Shown here piece after piece: positions 8,916 to 19,623 of a DNA stretch of 64,000 nt (its first letter is position 1; each line of letters begins with the position of its first letter). The stretch is from Taylorella equigenitalis ATCC 35865. Lineage in GTDB: Bacteria > Pseudomonadota > Gammaproteobacteria > Burkholderiales > Burkholderiaceae_B. The stretch spans positions 1,612,001 to 1,676,000 of the forward strand of contig NC_018108.1 in assembly GCF_000276685.1 (NCBI RefSeq), in the 5' to 3' direction. A program made the translations under genes and the position numbers. The notes under the pieces are model-generated. The model ran no database searches. It saw nothing but the letters and a program-made list of their open reading frames with translations, and had not been told where the DNA came from.

Positions 8916-10208
8916 TTAACATCTTGATATCAACTCAGCCTCGAGCCTCCAAATATCCTCTAAACCCTGAGCTTTGCGTATCATGCAAAGCTCGGCATCA
9001 TCGACCAAATATTCAGCTAAAAATGGTCTAGAATTGTAATTGCTAGCCATTGACGTCCCATACGCACCTACAGACTCAATTGCTATCAGATCTCCAGCTT
9101 GCAATACAAGTTTACGGTCCTTTGCAAGCCAGTCGCCCGTTTCACAAATCGGCCCCACAATATCATATTTTGTAGCTTCGCCCTTTCTAATCTGGACTGG
9201 CAATACACCATGATATGCCTCATACAAACTTGGTCGAATTAAATCATTCATACCTGCATTGATAATGGCAAAATTCTTATAATCCGTTTTTTTAATTCCT
9301 AAAACTTGTGCCACAAGAATCGCAGAATTACCTACTAGTGAACGACCAGGCTCCATAATAACAAGCATATGCTCCAAACCAGCACTTCTTAATTTCGCAT
9401 CAATGCTTGCTCTCAGGCATACTATATCAATTGGATTTTCATTTGAATAACGTATACCAACCCCGCCACCAATGTCCAAATGACTTAAGTAAATTCCGTG
9501 AGATCGAATTTGCTTTATCAATTCAATAACTCTATCAGCCGCATCCAAATACGGCTCTATTTCTAAAATCTGAGACCCAATATGACAGTCAATACCTACA
9601 ATCTCGAGTGCATCAATAGACGCAGCATAAAGATAAACATCTAAAGCCCTAGAAAAATCAATACCAAACTTATTCTCTTTTAATCCAGTAGAAATATATG
9701 GGTGTGTGCGTGCATCAATATCAGGATTGACTCGCAATGAAATCCTAGCTTTTAAACCTAGTTCCCTTGCAATAGTGGCAATGTTTTCTAGTTCAAACTC
9801 ACTTTCAACATTAAAACATTTAATTCCACTCTCTAATGCAAGTTTAATTTCCCAACTTTGCTTACCAACACCTGAAAAAATTATTTTGTTAGTATCTGCA
9901 CCAACCTCTAAACATCGCTTAAGTTCACCACCAGAAACGATATCAAAACCTGCTCCTAGACTAACAAACAATTTAAGTAGGGAAAGATTTGAATTAGCCT
10001 TTACCGCATAGCAAATAAGAGAATTTGGATACTTCCCAAGAATATTTTTGTACCCATCCCAAGCACTTTCAATAGCTTTTTTAGAATACAAAACAAAAGG
10101 AGACTCGGTTGAAAGTCTATTTTGAATTTCTTTTACTGATAATGATTCGATGTAAAGCTTATCATTTTTATAGGCTATAAATGGGCTTGATACAGGTTTA
10201 AACAACAT
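8916..10208 (-). CDS. lysA: Diaminopimelate decarboxylase
   Basis: 430 residues, fold-type III PLP enzyme that makes L-lysine from meso-diaminopimelate, the last step of lysine synthesis. The PLP lysine is in CYAVKAN (Lys about 70). HIGSQI, the glycine-rich phosphate loop GGGVGIRY and the active-site cysteine segment ICETGDW are all present. The ATG at 10208 gives the expected length. lptM lies 12 bases upstream on the same strand, the usual lptM-lysA pairing, and cyaY is divergent beyond it. The gene is convergent with mrcA, with a 65-base gap that shows no clear terminator. Confidence 0.97.
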   Translation of the reverse strand: MLFKPVSSPFIAYKNDKLYIESLSVKEIQNRLSTESPFVLYSKKAIESAWDGYKNILGKYPNSLICYAVKANSNLSLLKLFVSLGAGFDIVSGGELKRCLEVGADTNKIIFSGVGKQSWEIKLALESGIKCFNVESEFELENIATIARELGLKARISLRVNPDIDARTHPYISTGLKENKFGIDFSRALDVYLYAASIDALEIVGIDCHIGSQILEIEPYLDAADRVIELIKQIRSHGIYLSHLDIGGGVGIRYSNENPIDIVCLRASIDAKLRSAGLEHMLVIMEPGRSLVGNSAILVAQVLGIKKTDYKNFAIINAGMNDLIRPSLYEAYHGVLPVQIRKGEATKYDIVGPICETGDWLAKDRKLVLQAGDLIAIESVGAYGTSMASNYNSRPFLAEYLVDDAELCMIRKAQGLEDIWRLEAELISRC

Positions 10209-10220
10209 ACTTTCCTAATA

Positions 10221-10547
10221 TTATTTTGTAGGTTTTTGTGTATACTCAGATTGAGAATTGGATTGCGTTTGCGATTTTTTCTTAGTGGTTTGAGGAGCTT
10301 TATTACCTTTCTTATTCAACACCTTATCGGCAGTAGGTTTAGTAGCCTCTTTTCTAGCATTTTTGCGTTCTTTTTTACGTGCCTCTTTGCGTGCTTTTAT
10401 CCTCGCCTCTTTTTCTTTGATTTGCTGAAGTTCAGACTCTGTAGGGTAATGCAAATCGGTTTTATAACCACACCCCCCAAGCAACCCTAGAATTAAAAAA
10501 GATAATAAGTAATTAGTTGTTTTGAATTTAGTAAAATTAGGCATCAT
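10221..10547 (-). CDS. lptM: LptM-like small lipoprotein (LPS translocon maturation)
   Basis: 108 residues. The signal peptide ends in a lipobox (LGLLGGC) followed by GYKTDLHYP, the signature start of the YifL/LptM family. LptM helps mature the LptD-LptE outer-membrane LPS translocon. After this core the protein becomes a highly charged Lys/Arg/Glu tail (residues about 40-80) and then a Gln/Ser/Thr/Lys-rich tail, which is longer than in the roughly 67-residue E. coli protein and of low complexity. The position directly before lysA is conserved in proteobacteria. Function is assigned from the family and context; the tail is unexplained. Confidence 0.8.
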   Translation of the reverse strand: MMPNFTKFKTTNYLLSFLILGLLGGCGYKTDLHYPTESELQQIKEKEARIKARKEARKKERKNARKEATKPTADKVLNKKGNKAPQTTKKKSQTQSNSQSEYTQKPTK

Positions 10548-10564
10548 TAAAAAAGTATAAAAAA

Positions 10565-10885
10565 ATGACCGAATCAGAATTTCTAATCCTAGCTAATAAT
10601 TATCTTACAAGTATAGAAACTCTAGCCGAAAAATGGATAGATGCAGATATCGATGTGGACTGCACCCGTCAGGGAAACGTCTTGACGCTTGATTTTAACG
10701 GGCAACAAGTTGTACTAAATATCCAAACCCCTATGAAAGAGTTATGGTTAGCTTCCAAATCGGGTGCATATCACTATACATTCGATGGTTCTACATGGAT
10801 AAATACAAGGGCTGGCAAACCCGACCTAAACTCAGAACTCACACAAGTGTGCTCAAGTCTGTCGGGCGAACACCTAAAGATCTAA
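10565..10885 (+). CDS. cyaY: CyaY, bacterial frataxin (iron donor/regulator of Fe-S assembly)
   Basis: 106 residues, the full length of CyaY. The acidic first helix (ESEF..., then IDADIDVDC) supplies the iron-binding ridge. The sheet contains NVLTLDF and QVVLNIQTPMKELWLASKSGAYHY, with the conserved W of the family. CyaY binds iron and modulates the cysteine desulfurase IscS. It is divergent from lptM with only 17 bases between them, and its stop overlaps the convergent ccsA stop by four bases. Confidence 0.94.
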   Translation: MTESEFLILANNYLTSIETLAEKWIDADIDVDCTRQGNVLTLDFNGQQVVLNIQTPMKELWLASKSGAYHYTFDGSTWINTRAGKPDLNSELTQVCSSLSGEHLKI

Positions 10886-12231
10886 AGCTCCCCGTAAGAG
10901 TGTAGACCAGATAGGAAGATATTTACCCCGATAAAGGCAAAAGTAGTCACAACTAAACCAATAAGGGCCCAGTATGCTGCCACCAATCCACGCATACCCT
11001 TGATAAATCTTAAATGTAGCCAGGTTGCATAATTTAGCCATACAACAAGAGCCCATGTCTCTTTAGGGTCCCATTGCCAATATGTACCCCAAGCATCTGC
11101 CGCCCAGAATGCACCCAAAACAGTAGCTATTGTAAAAAATACAAACCCAACAGCAATTGATTTGTACATAATATCATCAAGCACTTCAAACGAAGGCAGC
11201 TTGCGAGCAAGGCGTTTTCGCATCAACAAAATGCCGGCAACAAACACTAAACTTATAGCAAAATATACAAGCCAGAAAATTGAGATTTGACCACGATTAC
11301 GGAAAATAAATACTTCGGCAACCAGCATAGCCCCCACTATCAAAACTGGTAGCAAAGACTTCCACGATGTAGTATTTTCATGATGCTTAACAATATAGGC
11401 AAACCCTACCATAGCGGCCAGTGCGAAAGTTCCGTATCCAATAAAGTTTGCAGGAACATGCAATTTCATCCACCAACTGTCAAGTGCATTATTAAGAGGA
11501 CGAATCACAGCAGCATCACGCTCAAATGTATACCACAACAGGAAAATAATAGCTGCGGACACAACCAACATCACAAAACCGCCAAGAGCCCGTGTTTTGT
11601 ACCGTCTCTCGTAAAACAGATAAAAAAGCGTTGTGATTAAAGCAAAGAGAATGAAAACCTCATAAAGATTAGATACAGGGATATGTCCCATCTCGTATGC
11701 AATCAAATGCCCCTCACGCCATCGCACAAGAAGACCTGAAAACCCAAGCCCTATGCCAATCCAGGTAAATAGGCTACCCATCCAATTTAGGCGTTCTACA
11801 AAATATCCCATCCAGTAAGTAGCTGTGGCAATAATAAACATCGCACTCATCCATAAAATAGATGACTGCGACGAAAGTAAATATTTAAGCCAGAATTTTT
11901 GATCGCCGTTTGCGATATTTCCGTCATACATGCTTAATGCAAGTAAAGCCATGCCTCCAGATACTAGAGTAAGTTTACGAATGGCTGGCCAGTACCACCC
12001 TAAAGCAGTAAGCACAAAAACCATACCCACCAATATCCATTTTTCATAAGAATTCATGGATTCGGGCCAATACATAAGCAGGTAAGCTGCACCCGCAGAT
12101 AGCAATAGAAAAAAGGCGATATCCCAGATTGAAATACCCTTGCTGGCAACGCCTTCATTAATCTTAATTTTTCGTTGAACTGTCCACTTATCAGAAGTTA
12201 GTGGAACCTTAGTTTGCATTGTGTTAGACAT
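10882..12231 (-). CDS. ccsA: CcsA/ResC-type cytochrome c synthase subunit (System II)
   Basis: 449 residues with about 8-10 membrane helices. The tryptophan-rich haem-handling motif is clear (WGTYWQWDPKETWALVVW, the WWD signature), with conserved histidines on flanking helices (for example HVPANFIGYG and NYATWLHLR). Together with ResB it exports haem and ligates it to apocytochromes in the periplasm. The start overlaps the resB stop by eight bases, indicating translational coupling. Order on the message: cytochrome c4, resB, ccsA, so a substrate and its maturation machinery are co-transcribed. Confidence 0.94.
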   Translation of the reverse strand: MSNTMQTKVPLTSDKWTVQRKIKINEGVASKGISIWDIAFFLLLSAGAAYLLMYWPESMNSYEKWILVGMVFVLTALGWYWPAIRKLTLVSGGMALLALSMYDGNIANGDQKFWLKYLLSSQSSILWMSAMFIIATATYWMGYFVERLNWMGSLFTWIGIGLGFSGLLVRWREGHLIAYEMGHIPVSNLYEVFILFALITTLFYLFYERRYKTRALGGFVMLVVSAAIIFLLWYTFERDAAVIRPLNNALDSWWMKLHVPANFIGYGTFALAAMVGFAYIVKHHENTTSWKSLLPVLIVGAMLVAEVFIFRNRGQISIFWLVYFAISLVFVAGILLMRKRLARKLPSFEVLDDIMYKSIAVGFVFFTIATVLGAFWAADAWGTYWQWDPKETWALVVWLNYATWLHLRFIKGMRGLVAAYWALIGLVVTTFAFIGVNIFLSGLHSYGEL

Positions 12232-14350
12232 CTGGATTCTTCCTTGCTAACTCATTAAAATCATTTTTAAATTCCTCGAAATTTTCATGAAAATCGAGAG
12301 TGTTTTTCTTACTATTCATGGCCGCCTGAAGTTGAGTACCCCCATCGGCTAATGGTGTCAACCACACCCAAATTCTTCGTTCGGTGATATAGGTCATTAA
12401 ATAAACACCGATTATAAGGAATACACACCCTAAGTATACAATCCATTTGCCTGGTGAACGTGTAGCTTGCAATACGGAGGCTTGAATGTGTTTGAATTCC
12501 TTAATTTGGAAAGCGATAGGAGACGGATAAATACTCAAATCCGAAATGGCTTTAACTGACATATCAAACCACATAGCATGTTGCTTATATAAATCGTCAG
12601 TCAGATTGTTATAGTCGATTTTAGGCAGACCCATTCTCTCTCGTACAAGGTCTCTTAATTCAACCGAAGCGAAAATCAAATATTCCCCTAAAATCTGCTT
12701 CATAGGTTCTCGGATTCCTTCTGGGACTCTTTGATCCTCAGGTATGCCCACTCCGTTTACATAATCTTCCAAACCCTTAAATCCATTTTCGGAGAAAACT
12801 TTTAAAGCAGTCTCTGCTAGGGTGGCAATGGCCCCTTTCTCAATCCTATCATCTTTTACTTTTGAGCTGTAAGCTCTAGCCGCTCTAGCTCTGAGCACAG
12901 GATCATGAAATGCTGACCTAAAAGATAAAAATTCATTTACGGATGCATTTTCATCAGCAGGTATACGAATATATCTAAAACCAGAAACCCCAGGATACTG
13001 AACACCAAACAAGTAAACCAGTTGTCCATCAATTTCTATAGGATTCATATAGTTTTTAAAACGAATAGACTGATTACTTTTATCTGTGAGGGTATATTGA
13101 ACTAGAGGCCCTACATTTCTTTGATTTTTAGCATTCTTATCCTGAGCCGCTCCTGTCACATCAAGAATTCTCTGCTCGAACGACTTCGAAGCCGCCATAC
13201 TCTCGGGGTCGTAAATATTCTCAACATTAATCGGACGAAAATCATCTACTCTAAGCTTATAATTTTCGTCCTTTCCTTTATAAGAAAATTTAATCTCGGA
13301 TATATTGCCAACAAAAGTATCTAGCTCAAAAGGTGCATTTGTATTGCCTTTTAAAGGAATCCCATTTAGCTTTAATTCTGACCCCCCATCGTGGAAGCTA
13401 GACTGATAAAGCGTAATTCCATGTAGAGAGTATGGGTGATTGACCTCAATAATTTTATTAAAAGTTTTATTGTTATTGAGATGGTCAGTAATAGTGACAT
13501 CACTTGCAAACCTTTTAGGCATGCCATTCGTCTCATAATACTCGATTATGAATTTATTCAGCTTAACCGTGAAAGGAAGTCTTTGTAGATAGAAACCATC
13601 ATCAAATTGAAGCATGGCATGATTAGATGAACCCCCTTCGGTAATTGATATATTTCCGCGATAAGATGGGTTTTTAGAGTTAAATATAGACCCTTCGGGA
13701 ACATCCGAAATAAACTTGAGCTCTGATGCTATGGGATACTTTCCATAGAGTCTGATTATAGTGCGATTAAGCACATCGCTATCCAACAAACCACCTAAGC
13801 AGATTACAACTATAGCTAAGTGGGCAAACAAATAACCTAGTCGACTATAACTCCCTCTTCTAGCTGCTAGCAAAGTTGTACCATCTTGATCTTTAGTTTT
13901 AATACTATAGGAATGGTTTTTTAGCCAAGCAGTAGCCATCTCCTTAAGTTGAGGTTCAGTGAAATCTGATTCGATATCAACTTTATGAGCAAAGGCTCTC
14001 ATACTAGTTTTACGTACATACTCCTTAAATGTGCGGACATCTTTTAGTATCTTTGGGGTAGTACGAATAACACAAAGAGAAGTGGATATGACCAAAAAGG
14101 CCATAATAATCGTAAACCAGTTGGTGTCATAGATTCTAGAAATTCCAAATATTTGAAATACCCTAGCCCAGTACACACCAAAGAGGTCTATGTAGTAGAT
14201 TTCCTCTCGATTTTGCTCGATAAGAGTACCTATGGCACTGGCAATGCAGATAATAATCAGAAAGGCGACTGCAAATCTCATAGAGCCCAAAAGCTCTATA
14301 ATGTCACCCCTCCAATTACGATGTTTTTTTGATGATTGATTCTTTGTCAA
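12224..14350 (-). CDS. resB: ResB/Ccs1-type cytochrome c biogenesis protein (System II)
   Basis: 708 residues. Three N-terminal membrane helices (within residues about 20-95 and 170-190), a large periplasmic domain and a final helix near residues 640-660 match the ResB fold. The segment GSMRFAVAFLIIICIASAIGTLI is typical of the family's first helix. It is the partner of CcsA in System II cytochrome c assembly, keeping apocytochrome cysteines and haem in place. It lies four bases after the cytochrome c4 stop and overlaps ccsA. Confidence 0.93.
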   Translation of the reverse strand: MTKNQSSKKHRNWRGDIIELLGSMRFAVAFLIIICIASAIGTLIEQNREEIYYIDLFGVYWARVFQIFGISRIYDTNWFTIIMAFLVISTSLCVIRTTPKILKDVRTFKEYVRKTSMRAFAHKVDIESDFTEPQLKEMATAWLKNHSYSIKTKDQDGTTLLAARRGSYSRLGYLFAHLAIVVICLGGLLDSDVLNRTIIRLYGKYPIASELKFISDVPEGSIFNSKNPSYRGNISITEGGSSNHAMLQFDDGFYLQRLPFTVKLNKFIIEYYETNGMPKRFASDVTITDHLNNNKTFNKIIEVNHPYSLHGITLYQSSFHDGGSELKLNGIPLKGNTNAPFELDTFVGNISEIKFSYKGKDENYKLRVDDFRPINVENIYDPESMAASKSFEQRILDVTGAAQDKNAKNQRNVGPLVQYTLTDKSNQSIRFKNYMNPIEIDGQLVYLFGVQYPGVSGFRYIRIPADENASVNEFLSFRSAFHDPVLRARAARAYSSKVKDDRIEKGAIATLAETALKVFSENGFKGLEDYVNGVGIPEDQRVPEGIREPMKQILGEYLIFASVELRDLVRERMGLPKIDYNNLTDDLYKQHAMWFDMSVKAISDLSIYPSPIAFQIKEFKHIQASVLQATRSPGKWIVYLGCVFLIIGVYLMTYITERRIWVWLTPLADGGTQLQAAMNSKKNTLDFHENFEEFKNDFNELARKNPDV

Positions 14351-14354
14351 ATGA

Positions 14355-15074
14355 CTATCTTAATCCTGCAGCATAATCCGCAACGGCTTTCATATCATCG
14401 ATACTCATACGATTTGCGATAGTACCCATCATATTTTCTGTGCCACCGTTTTTACGAAAACCGTCAGCAAAGGCTCTAAGCTGACCGTAAATATACTCAG
14501 GATGCTGACCCGCTAAGAAAGGGAACTCATCTGGCATACCTCTACCCGCTACACCATGGCAAGCAGCACACGCAGGAACGTTACGCTCTGGGATACCTGC
14601 ACGCCAAATCTGACGCCCTTTATGTACAAACTCTAAATCTCCAGCATGTTGAGAATTAGCTGGTCCAGTTAACTTTAAACCAGACACATATGCTGCAATA
14701 TCAGCTCTATCTTGGGGCGTAAGCGAAGGTGCAATAGCCATCATGACCATCGCATTTGTAAATCCTTCATAATTATTACGATGCTTTTGTGTGCCTTCAG
14801 GTGTAAGGTCTAGATTATCTAACTGCTTAATAATATAGCCAGCAGGATGACCAGCTAAAGAAGGTTGAGTTGCAATAACACTATTAGCCCCTTCACCATG
14901 ACAAGAAAAGCAAGGTATCACACCACGCTCAGCATCACCCTGAGTGAATAGGAGTTCTCCTCTTTTTGGGTCAGGTGTAATAACATCTTGAGCTAGTGCA
15001 GTCTGCGTACAGGTAGCTAATGCTAACGCAATACCGAGACCTTTTAATAATTGTTTCATAGATAAAAACCTCAA
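14355..15074 (-). CDS. Dihaem cytochrome c4
   Basis: 239 residues with a signal peptide (about residues 1-28; the start at 15074 may be a few codons long, since a second Met follows at residue 6). It has two c-type haem sites, CFSCH and CAACH, in two similar halves of about 100 residues, each with a later methionine that can serve as axial ligand (NAMVMMAIAPS, ENMMGTIANRMS). Cytochrome c4 is a periplasmic electron carrier to terminal oxidases. It is the first gene of the resB-ccsA operon. Upstream on the minus strand a GAGG sequence lies at the right distance for translation. Confidence 0.93.
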   Translation of the reverse strand: MRFLSMKQLLKGLGIALALATCTQTALAQDVITPDPKRGELLFTQGDAERGVIPCFSCHGEGANSVIATQPSLAGHPAGYIIKQLDNLDLTPEGTQKHRNNYEGFTNAMVMMAIAPSLTPQDRADIAAYVSGLKLTGPANSQHAGDLEFVHKGRQIWRAGIPERNVPACAACHGVAGRGMPDEFPFLAGQHPEYIYGQLRAFADGFRKNGGTENMMGTIANRMSIDDMKAVADYAAGLR

Positions 15075-15245
15075 CCTACATAATGTATGGGCTATATTTT
15101 ACAAAAATTCATGAAAAATTATTAGTGGCAATGCACTTCATTAAACTTTTTAAGAAAAAATTTTCAACTATATATTTATTCAAAATGAAGGATTACTTTT
15201 TAGAATTGTAAAATAAATAATCCAGTTTCGATTTATGAGGTTCTA

Positions 15246-15857
15246 GTGTCCCTCCTACACAGAGCAAAATTTTTTGTTTCAGCATCTCAACTAAATCAAT
15301 TACCTGAACCCTCAGTCCCAGAAGTTTGCTTTGTGGGTAGGTCAAATGTTGGTAAATCCTCTGCTATCAACGTGTTGGCTAATCAGAGACGCCTTGCCTA
15401 TGCTTCTAAAACTCCAGGACGTACTAGGCTTATCAATCTATTTGGTATTCCTAGCAAAGACGACCCTGACCAGGCGGCAGCTTTTTTAGTAGACCTTCCA
15501 GGATACGGATATGCTTCTGTGGCTCAAAACACCAAAGAGGAATGGGCGGAAGTTCTTGGCAGCTACTTAAGAACTCGCTCTTCACTGGCTGCCGTTGTGT
15601 TACTCATAGATATACGTAGGGGTTTGACTACTCTCGATAAATTACTGATAGATTGGATTGCTCCTTACGAAATCCCACTTATAGTTTTGCTTACTAAGGC
15701 TGACAAACTGCCATACGGTCAACGCAAAACAGCTACCTTTGGGATAAATAAATCCATAAAGCAGATAAAAGATCTAAAAGTAATTCCGTTTTCTTCTACT
15801 GAAAGAATTGGTATCGAAGAGACCGAGAAGGCTATATTGCATTATCTCGGGTTGTAG
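15246..15857 (+). CDS. engB: EngB/YihA ribosome-biogenesis GTPase
   Basis: 203 residues. P-loop GRSNVGKSS, switch II DLPGYGYA and the specificity motif TKADK identify the TrmE-Era-EngA-EngB family; EngB is needed for late 50S subunit assembly. It starts at GTG, with GAGG (15237-15240) five bases upstream. It is divergent from cytochrome c4, as in other betaproteobacteria. A small tandem repeat follows its stop codon. Confidence 0.96.
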   Translation: MSLLHRAKFFVSASQLNQLPEPSVPEVCFVGRSNVGKSSAINVLANQRRLAYASKTPGRTRLINLFGIPSKDDPDQAAAFLVDLPGYGYASVAQNTKEEWAEVLGSYLRTRSSLAAVVLLIDIRRGLTTLDKLLIDWIAPYEIPLIVLLTKADKLPYGQRKTATFGINKSIKQIKDLKVIPFSSTERIGIEETEKAILHYLGL

Positions 15858-15861
15858 GATT

Positions 15862-15909
15862 GGGGTGCCTATTGTTAGGGGTGCTTATTGTTAGGGATGT
15901 CTATTGAAA
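15862..15909 (+). repeat. Three tandem copies of a 16-base unit
   Basis: GGGGTGCCTATTGTTA (15862-15877), GGGGTGCTTATTGTTA (15878-15893) and a decayed third copy GGGATGTCTATTGAAA (15894-15909) begin five bases after the engB stop. The 16-base period is not codon-related, and the region is between convergent genes. It may vary in copy number between strains. Confidence 0.85.
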
Positions 15910-15920
15910 ATTTCCACTAG

Positions 15921-16409
15921 TCATTCTGATTTTACGTATTTACCATTTAATAACCTGTAATCCTGATTTTTCAAAGATACCAATTCTGAAATTTCGTCTC
16001 CGACTACGTAGATAAATATATTTGCTTGAAATTTCCCATCGGGTAGGCAACGCTTTTCATCCTTTATTTCTCTATAACAAATTAGAAACCTGCCAGAAAT
16101 ATTTAAATCAAAAAATTCAGGTTCTTCGTACTCTTCAAATTGACCGTAAAGTCGGAAAATACTAATCATAGTCAAATAATTTTGAATTAACTCAGATTTT
16201 TTTAAAATTTTTGGTTTTTCGGATTCCCACCATTTGAAAAATTTCGACTTACTGTAGGGAAGATCCTTAACAAAAAGGTATTTGATTGTGTGGCTATAAT
16301 AACTATCAAACTTTAAAATTATTTTTGGGTCAGATTTTGGCAATGCAAAAACAAGCATTAGCACCACCATATATAAAAGCATGACGAACAAGAGAAGATA
16401 TTTCTTCAT
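15921..16409 (-). CDS. Small membrane-anchored protein, DUF943-like
   Basis: 162 residues from the ATG at 16409 (a longer form from a TTG at 16427 is possible but less likely). One N-terminal hydrophobic segment (residues about 3-23) is followed by a soluble domain with FVKDLPYSKSKFFKWWESEK and, later, FLICYREIKDEKRCLPDG. The pattern of a hydrophobic start, F-P-x-[ST]-K, a W-W-E core and a late R-Cys pair recalls DUF943 proteins, small inner-membrane-attached proteins found in some toxin/immunity neighbourhoods. That link is from memory and uncertain. Base composition is very A+T-rich compared with engB and hemB, which suggests transfer. There is no toxin partner next to it. Function unknown. 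Confidence 0.7.
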   Translation of the reverse strand: MKKYLLLFVMLLYMVVLMLVFALPKSDPKIILKFDSYYSHTIKYLFVKDLPYSKSKFFKWWESEKPKILKKSELIQNYLTMISIFRLYGQFEEYEEPEFFDLNISGRFLICYREIKDEKRCLPDGKFQANIFIYVVGDEISELVSLKNQDYRLLNGKYVKSE

Positions 16410-16589
16410 TCTATATCCGACCTTCAAGAGTTACATTGGCATTCATATTGACAAAAAATGGCTTTAATCCAAATACAGGATTTAGTCGAAAAGAATAAAA
16501 TTACAAAATAATTGATTACCTCAATAATGTAAATTGGTCATTTCCTAAAGCAAGATTTAAAATCAAGTTATCCATATTTTTTCAGTTAA

Positions 16590-17606
<1,017 letters not shown>

Positions 17607-17686
17607 ATGTTTTAAATAGTTTCTTATAAATACTTAAAAAAAATTAATTATGTAAAATTGTCGCTCTCAAAATTCTAACTGAAATT

Positions 17687-19576
17687 ATGAATAAAATTTT
17701 CCGAGTATTTTTACTAATTTTATCCTTGTTAGGTTTAGGTTTAAGCAGTACAGTAGGGGCACAGAAGTCGTTATTGCCAGGAGTTGAACTTAATAGTCAG
17801 CCTGAGTTTCTCGAACCCAATCAAGCATTTAAGTTAATGGCAAGTATAAACGACGGAAAAAAGCTTCGACTTAGATTTGACATTGCTCCTAAATATTATA
17901 TGTACCGAGAGCAGTATATTTTTTCGGTTATTCAAAATGGTGCATACACAAATAAACTTGAACCCACAAATATACCAAAAGGCGTTTTAAAGTTTGACCC
18001 TACTTTCAATAAAGAGCTAGAAGTCTATCACGATAAAGTTGATATAGATTTTGACCTACCTTCAGGTGGTGAAGCATTTACTTTGGAAGTGCATTCGCAG
18101 GGTTGTGCTGAGGCTGGGTTATGCTACCCTCCTTCATTTCACTTCATCCCTATTGCTCCGACTAAGGACGGATATGAGATTACATTGCCAAACCCAATTG
18201 TGAGTTCGGGCGATAGTGGTGTATTAGAAGATTCTGAGGGCAGTCACGTAGGAACAACATGGTTTCAAGTACCTCTTAGCGAGGAGTCTTGGGCAGATTC
18301 GGTAGGTGCGAGCTCAGATGAAAGTTCTGCTAGTGATCAGCTCTCTGACGGAACTACTAATGTGGCTGTAAGTAGTACTCGAAGTGACACTGGAAGCGGT
18401 AAATTCTCATTTAAAACCCTTCTTCAAAACAATGATTTAGCCATCGCCGACTTCCTACAAAACAGTAGTGTTGGTCTGATGATTTTAGGAGCGTTTTTAC
18501 TTGGTGTTTTATTATCCTTTACGCCTTGCGTTTTACCTATGCTTCCTATCCTATTATCGGTTTTAGTTGGTAGCTCTTCACGTAGCATGGCTACGGCTGG
18601 CGGTATGCCATTGAGTGAAACTACTAACACTAGCACTAAAAAACCTAATTCTTTGCGATTAACACTATTTTATGTATTCGGCACAAGTATCGTTTACACG
18701 ATTTTAGGTGTGATTGCTGCGAGTATCGGTGCATCACTATCAAATTGGATTCAAAATCCATGGGTGATTGCTGTGTTCGCACTGTTTTTAGTTGCGTTCG
18801 CACTATCTATGTTCGGTGTTTTCACATTCCAAATGCCTAGTTCCATTCAGTCAAAGCTAACGGTCTTGCAAAATAAATTACCTGCAGGTAGTGGCTTGGG
18901 TGCAATGCTTATGGGCATGATCTCTGCTTTGATTGCTGGTCCGTGCGTTGCCGCTCCGCTTGCTGGCGTTTTATTATTTATCTCTCAAACTGGCAATATT
19001 GCTTTAGGAGCTTTGATATTATTTGTTTTGGCCTGGGGTCAGGGTACATCCTTAATAATATTAGGAAGTAGCTCTCATGCTCTACTGCCTCGTGCTGGTC
19101 GGTGGATGAATAAAGTTAAGATAGTATGCGGTGTGCTTTTATTAGCTGCAGCTGGATGGATGGTATGGCCTTTGGTAAATGGGCTTGGAGACAGCTCTAA
19201 AGTCTCTGAACACGGCTTGGCAGATGTAATTAAAGTTGAAAGCATTGAAGGCTTTGAAAAAGCTTTGAACACTTCGGTGACTGAAGGCAAACCAACCATG
19301 CTTTATTTTTCTGCAGAATGGTGCGTATCTTGCCGTGAATTAAAACACTTTACTTTTTCTGACCCGAAAGTTCAGGAAGCTTTAAAAGGATTCCGTGTTA
19401 TCGAAGCAGATGTAACAACAAATAAGGCTGAGCACCGAGATTTGCTTAAAAAGTTCAAATTATTCGGACCTCCTGGTTTGATTTTCTTTGATAATAAAGG
19501 ACGTGAAATTCCTAAACTACGTATTGTGGGATTTGAAGGTCCTGATGAATTTTTGAAGAATTTAGAAAAACTTTAA
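17687..19576 (+). CDS. dsbD: DsbD, thiol:disulfide interchange protein
   Basis: 629 residues with a signal peptide (1-25), a periplasmic alpha domain with Cys140 and Cys146 (GCAEAGLCYPP), a Ser/Asp-rich linker (about 180-245), a membrane domain with the two transmembrane cysteines in TPCVLPMLP and AGPCVAAPL, and a C-terminal thioredoxin domain with WCVSC near residue 547. It carries electrons from cytoplasmic thioredoxin to periplasmic targets such as DsbC and cytochrome c maturation thioredoxins. This fits the System II genes nearby and the Sco-TlpA fusion at 37.4 kb, whose cysteines would need a reductant. The low-complexity linker is longer than in E. coli DsbD. Confidence 0.96.
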   Translation: MNKIFRVFLLILSLLGLGLSSTVGAQKSLLPGVELNSQPEFLEPNQAFKLMASINDGKKLRLRFDIAPKYYMYREQYIFSVIQNGAYTNKLEPTNIPKGVLKFDPTFNKELEVYHDKVDIDFDLPSGGEAFTLEVHSQGCAEAGLCYPPSFHFIPIAPTKDGYEITLPNPIVSSGDSGVLEDSEGSHVGTTWFQVPLSEESWADSVGASSDESSASDQLSDGTTNVAVSSTRSDTGSGKFSFKTLLQNNDLAIADFLQNSSVGLMILGAFLLGVLLSFTPCVLPMLPILLSVLVGSSSRSMATAGGMPLSETTNTSTKKPNSLRLTLFYVFGTSIVYTILGVIAASIGASLSNWIQNPWVIAVFALFLVAFALSMFGVFTFQMPSSIQSKLTVLQNKLPAGSGLGAMLMGMISALIAGPCVAAPLAGVLLFISQTGNIALGALILFVLAWGQGTSLIILGSSSHALLPRAGRWMNKVKIVCGVLLLAAAGWMVWPLVNGLGDSSKVSEHGLADVIKVESIEGFEKALNTSVTEGKPTMLYFSAEWCVSCRELKHFTFSDPKVQEALKGFRVIEADVTTNKAEHRDLLKKFKLFGPPGLIFFDNKGREIPKLRIVGFEGPDEFLKNLEKL

Positions 19577-19623
19577 ATACAATTAATACACGAGGAGCCC
19601 TTAGAAATTCTAACTCTGAATTG

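Noticed and set aside
10236-10490. Plus-strand reading frame opposite lptM
   Set aside because: Its hydrophobic, Phe-rich translation is the shadow of the Lys-rich lptM tail.
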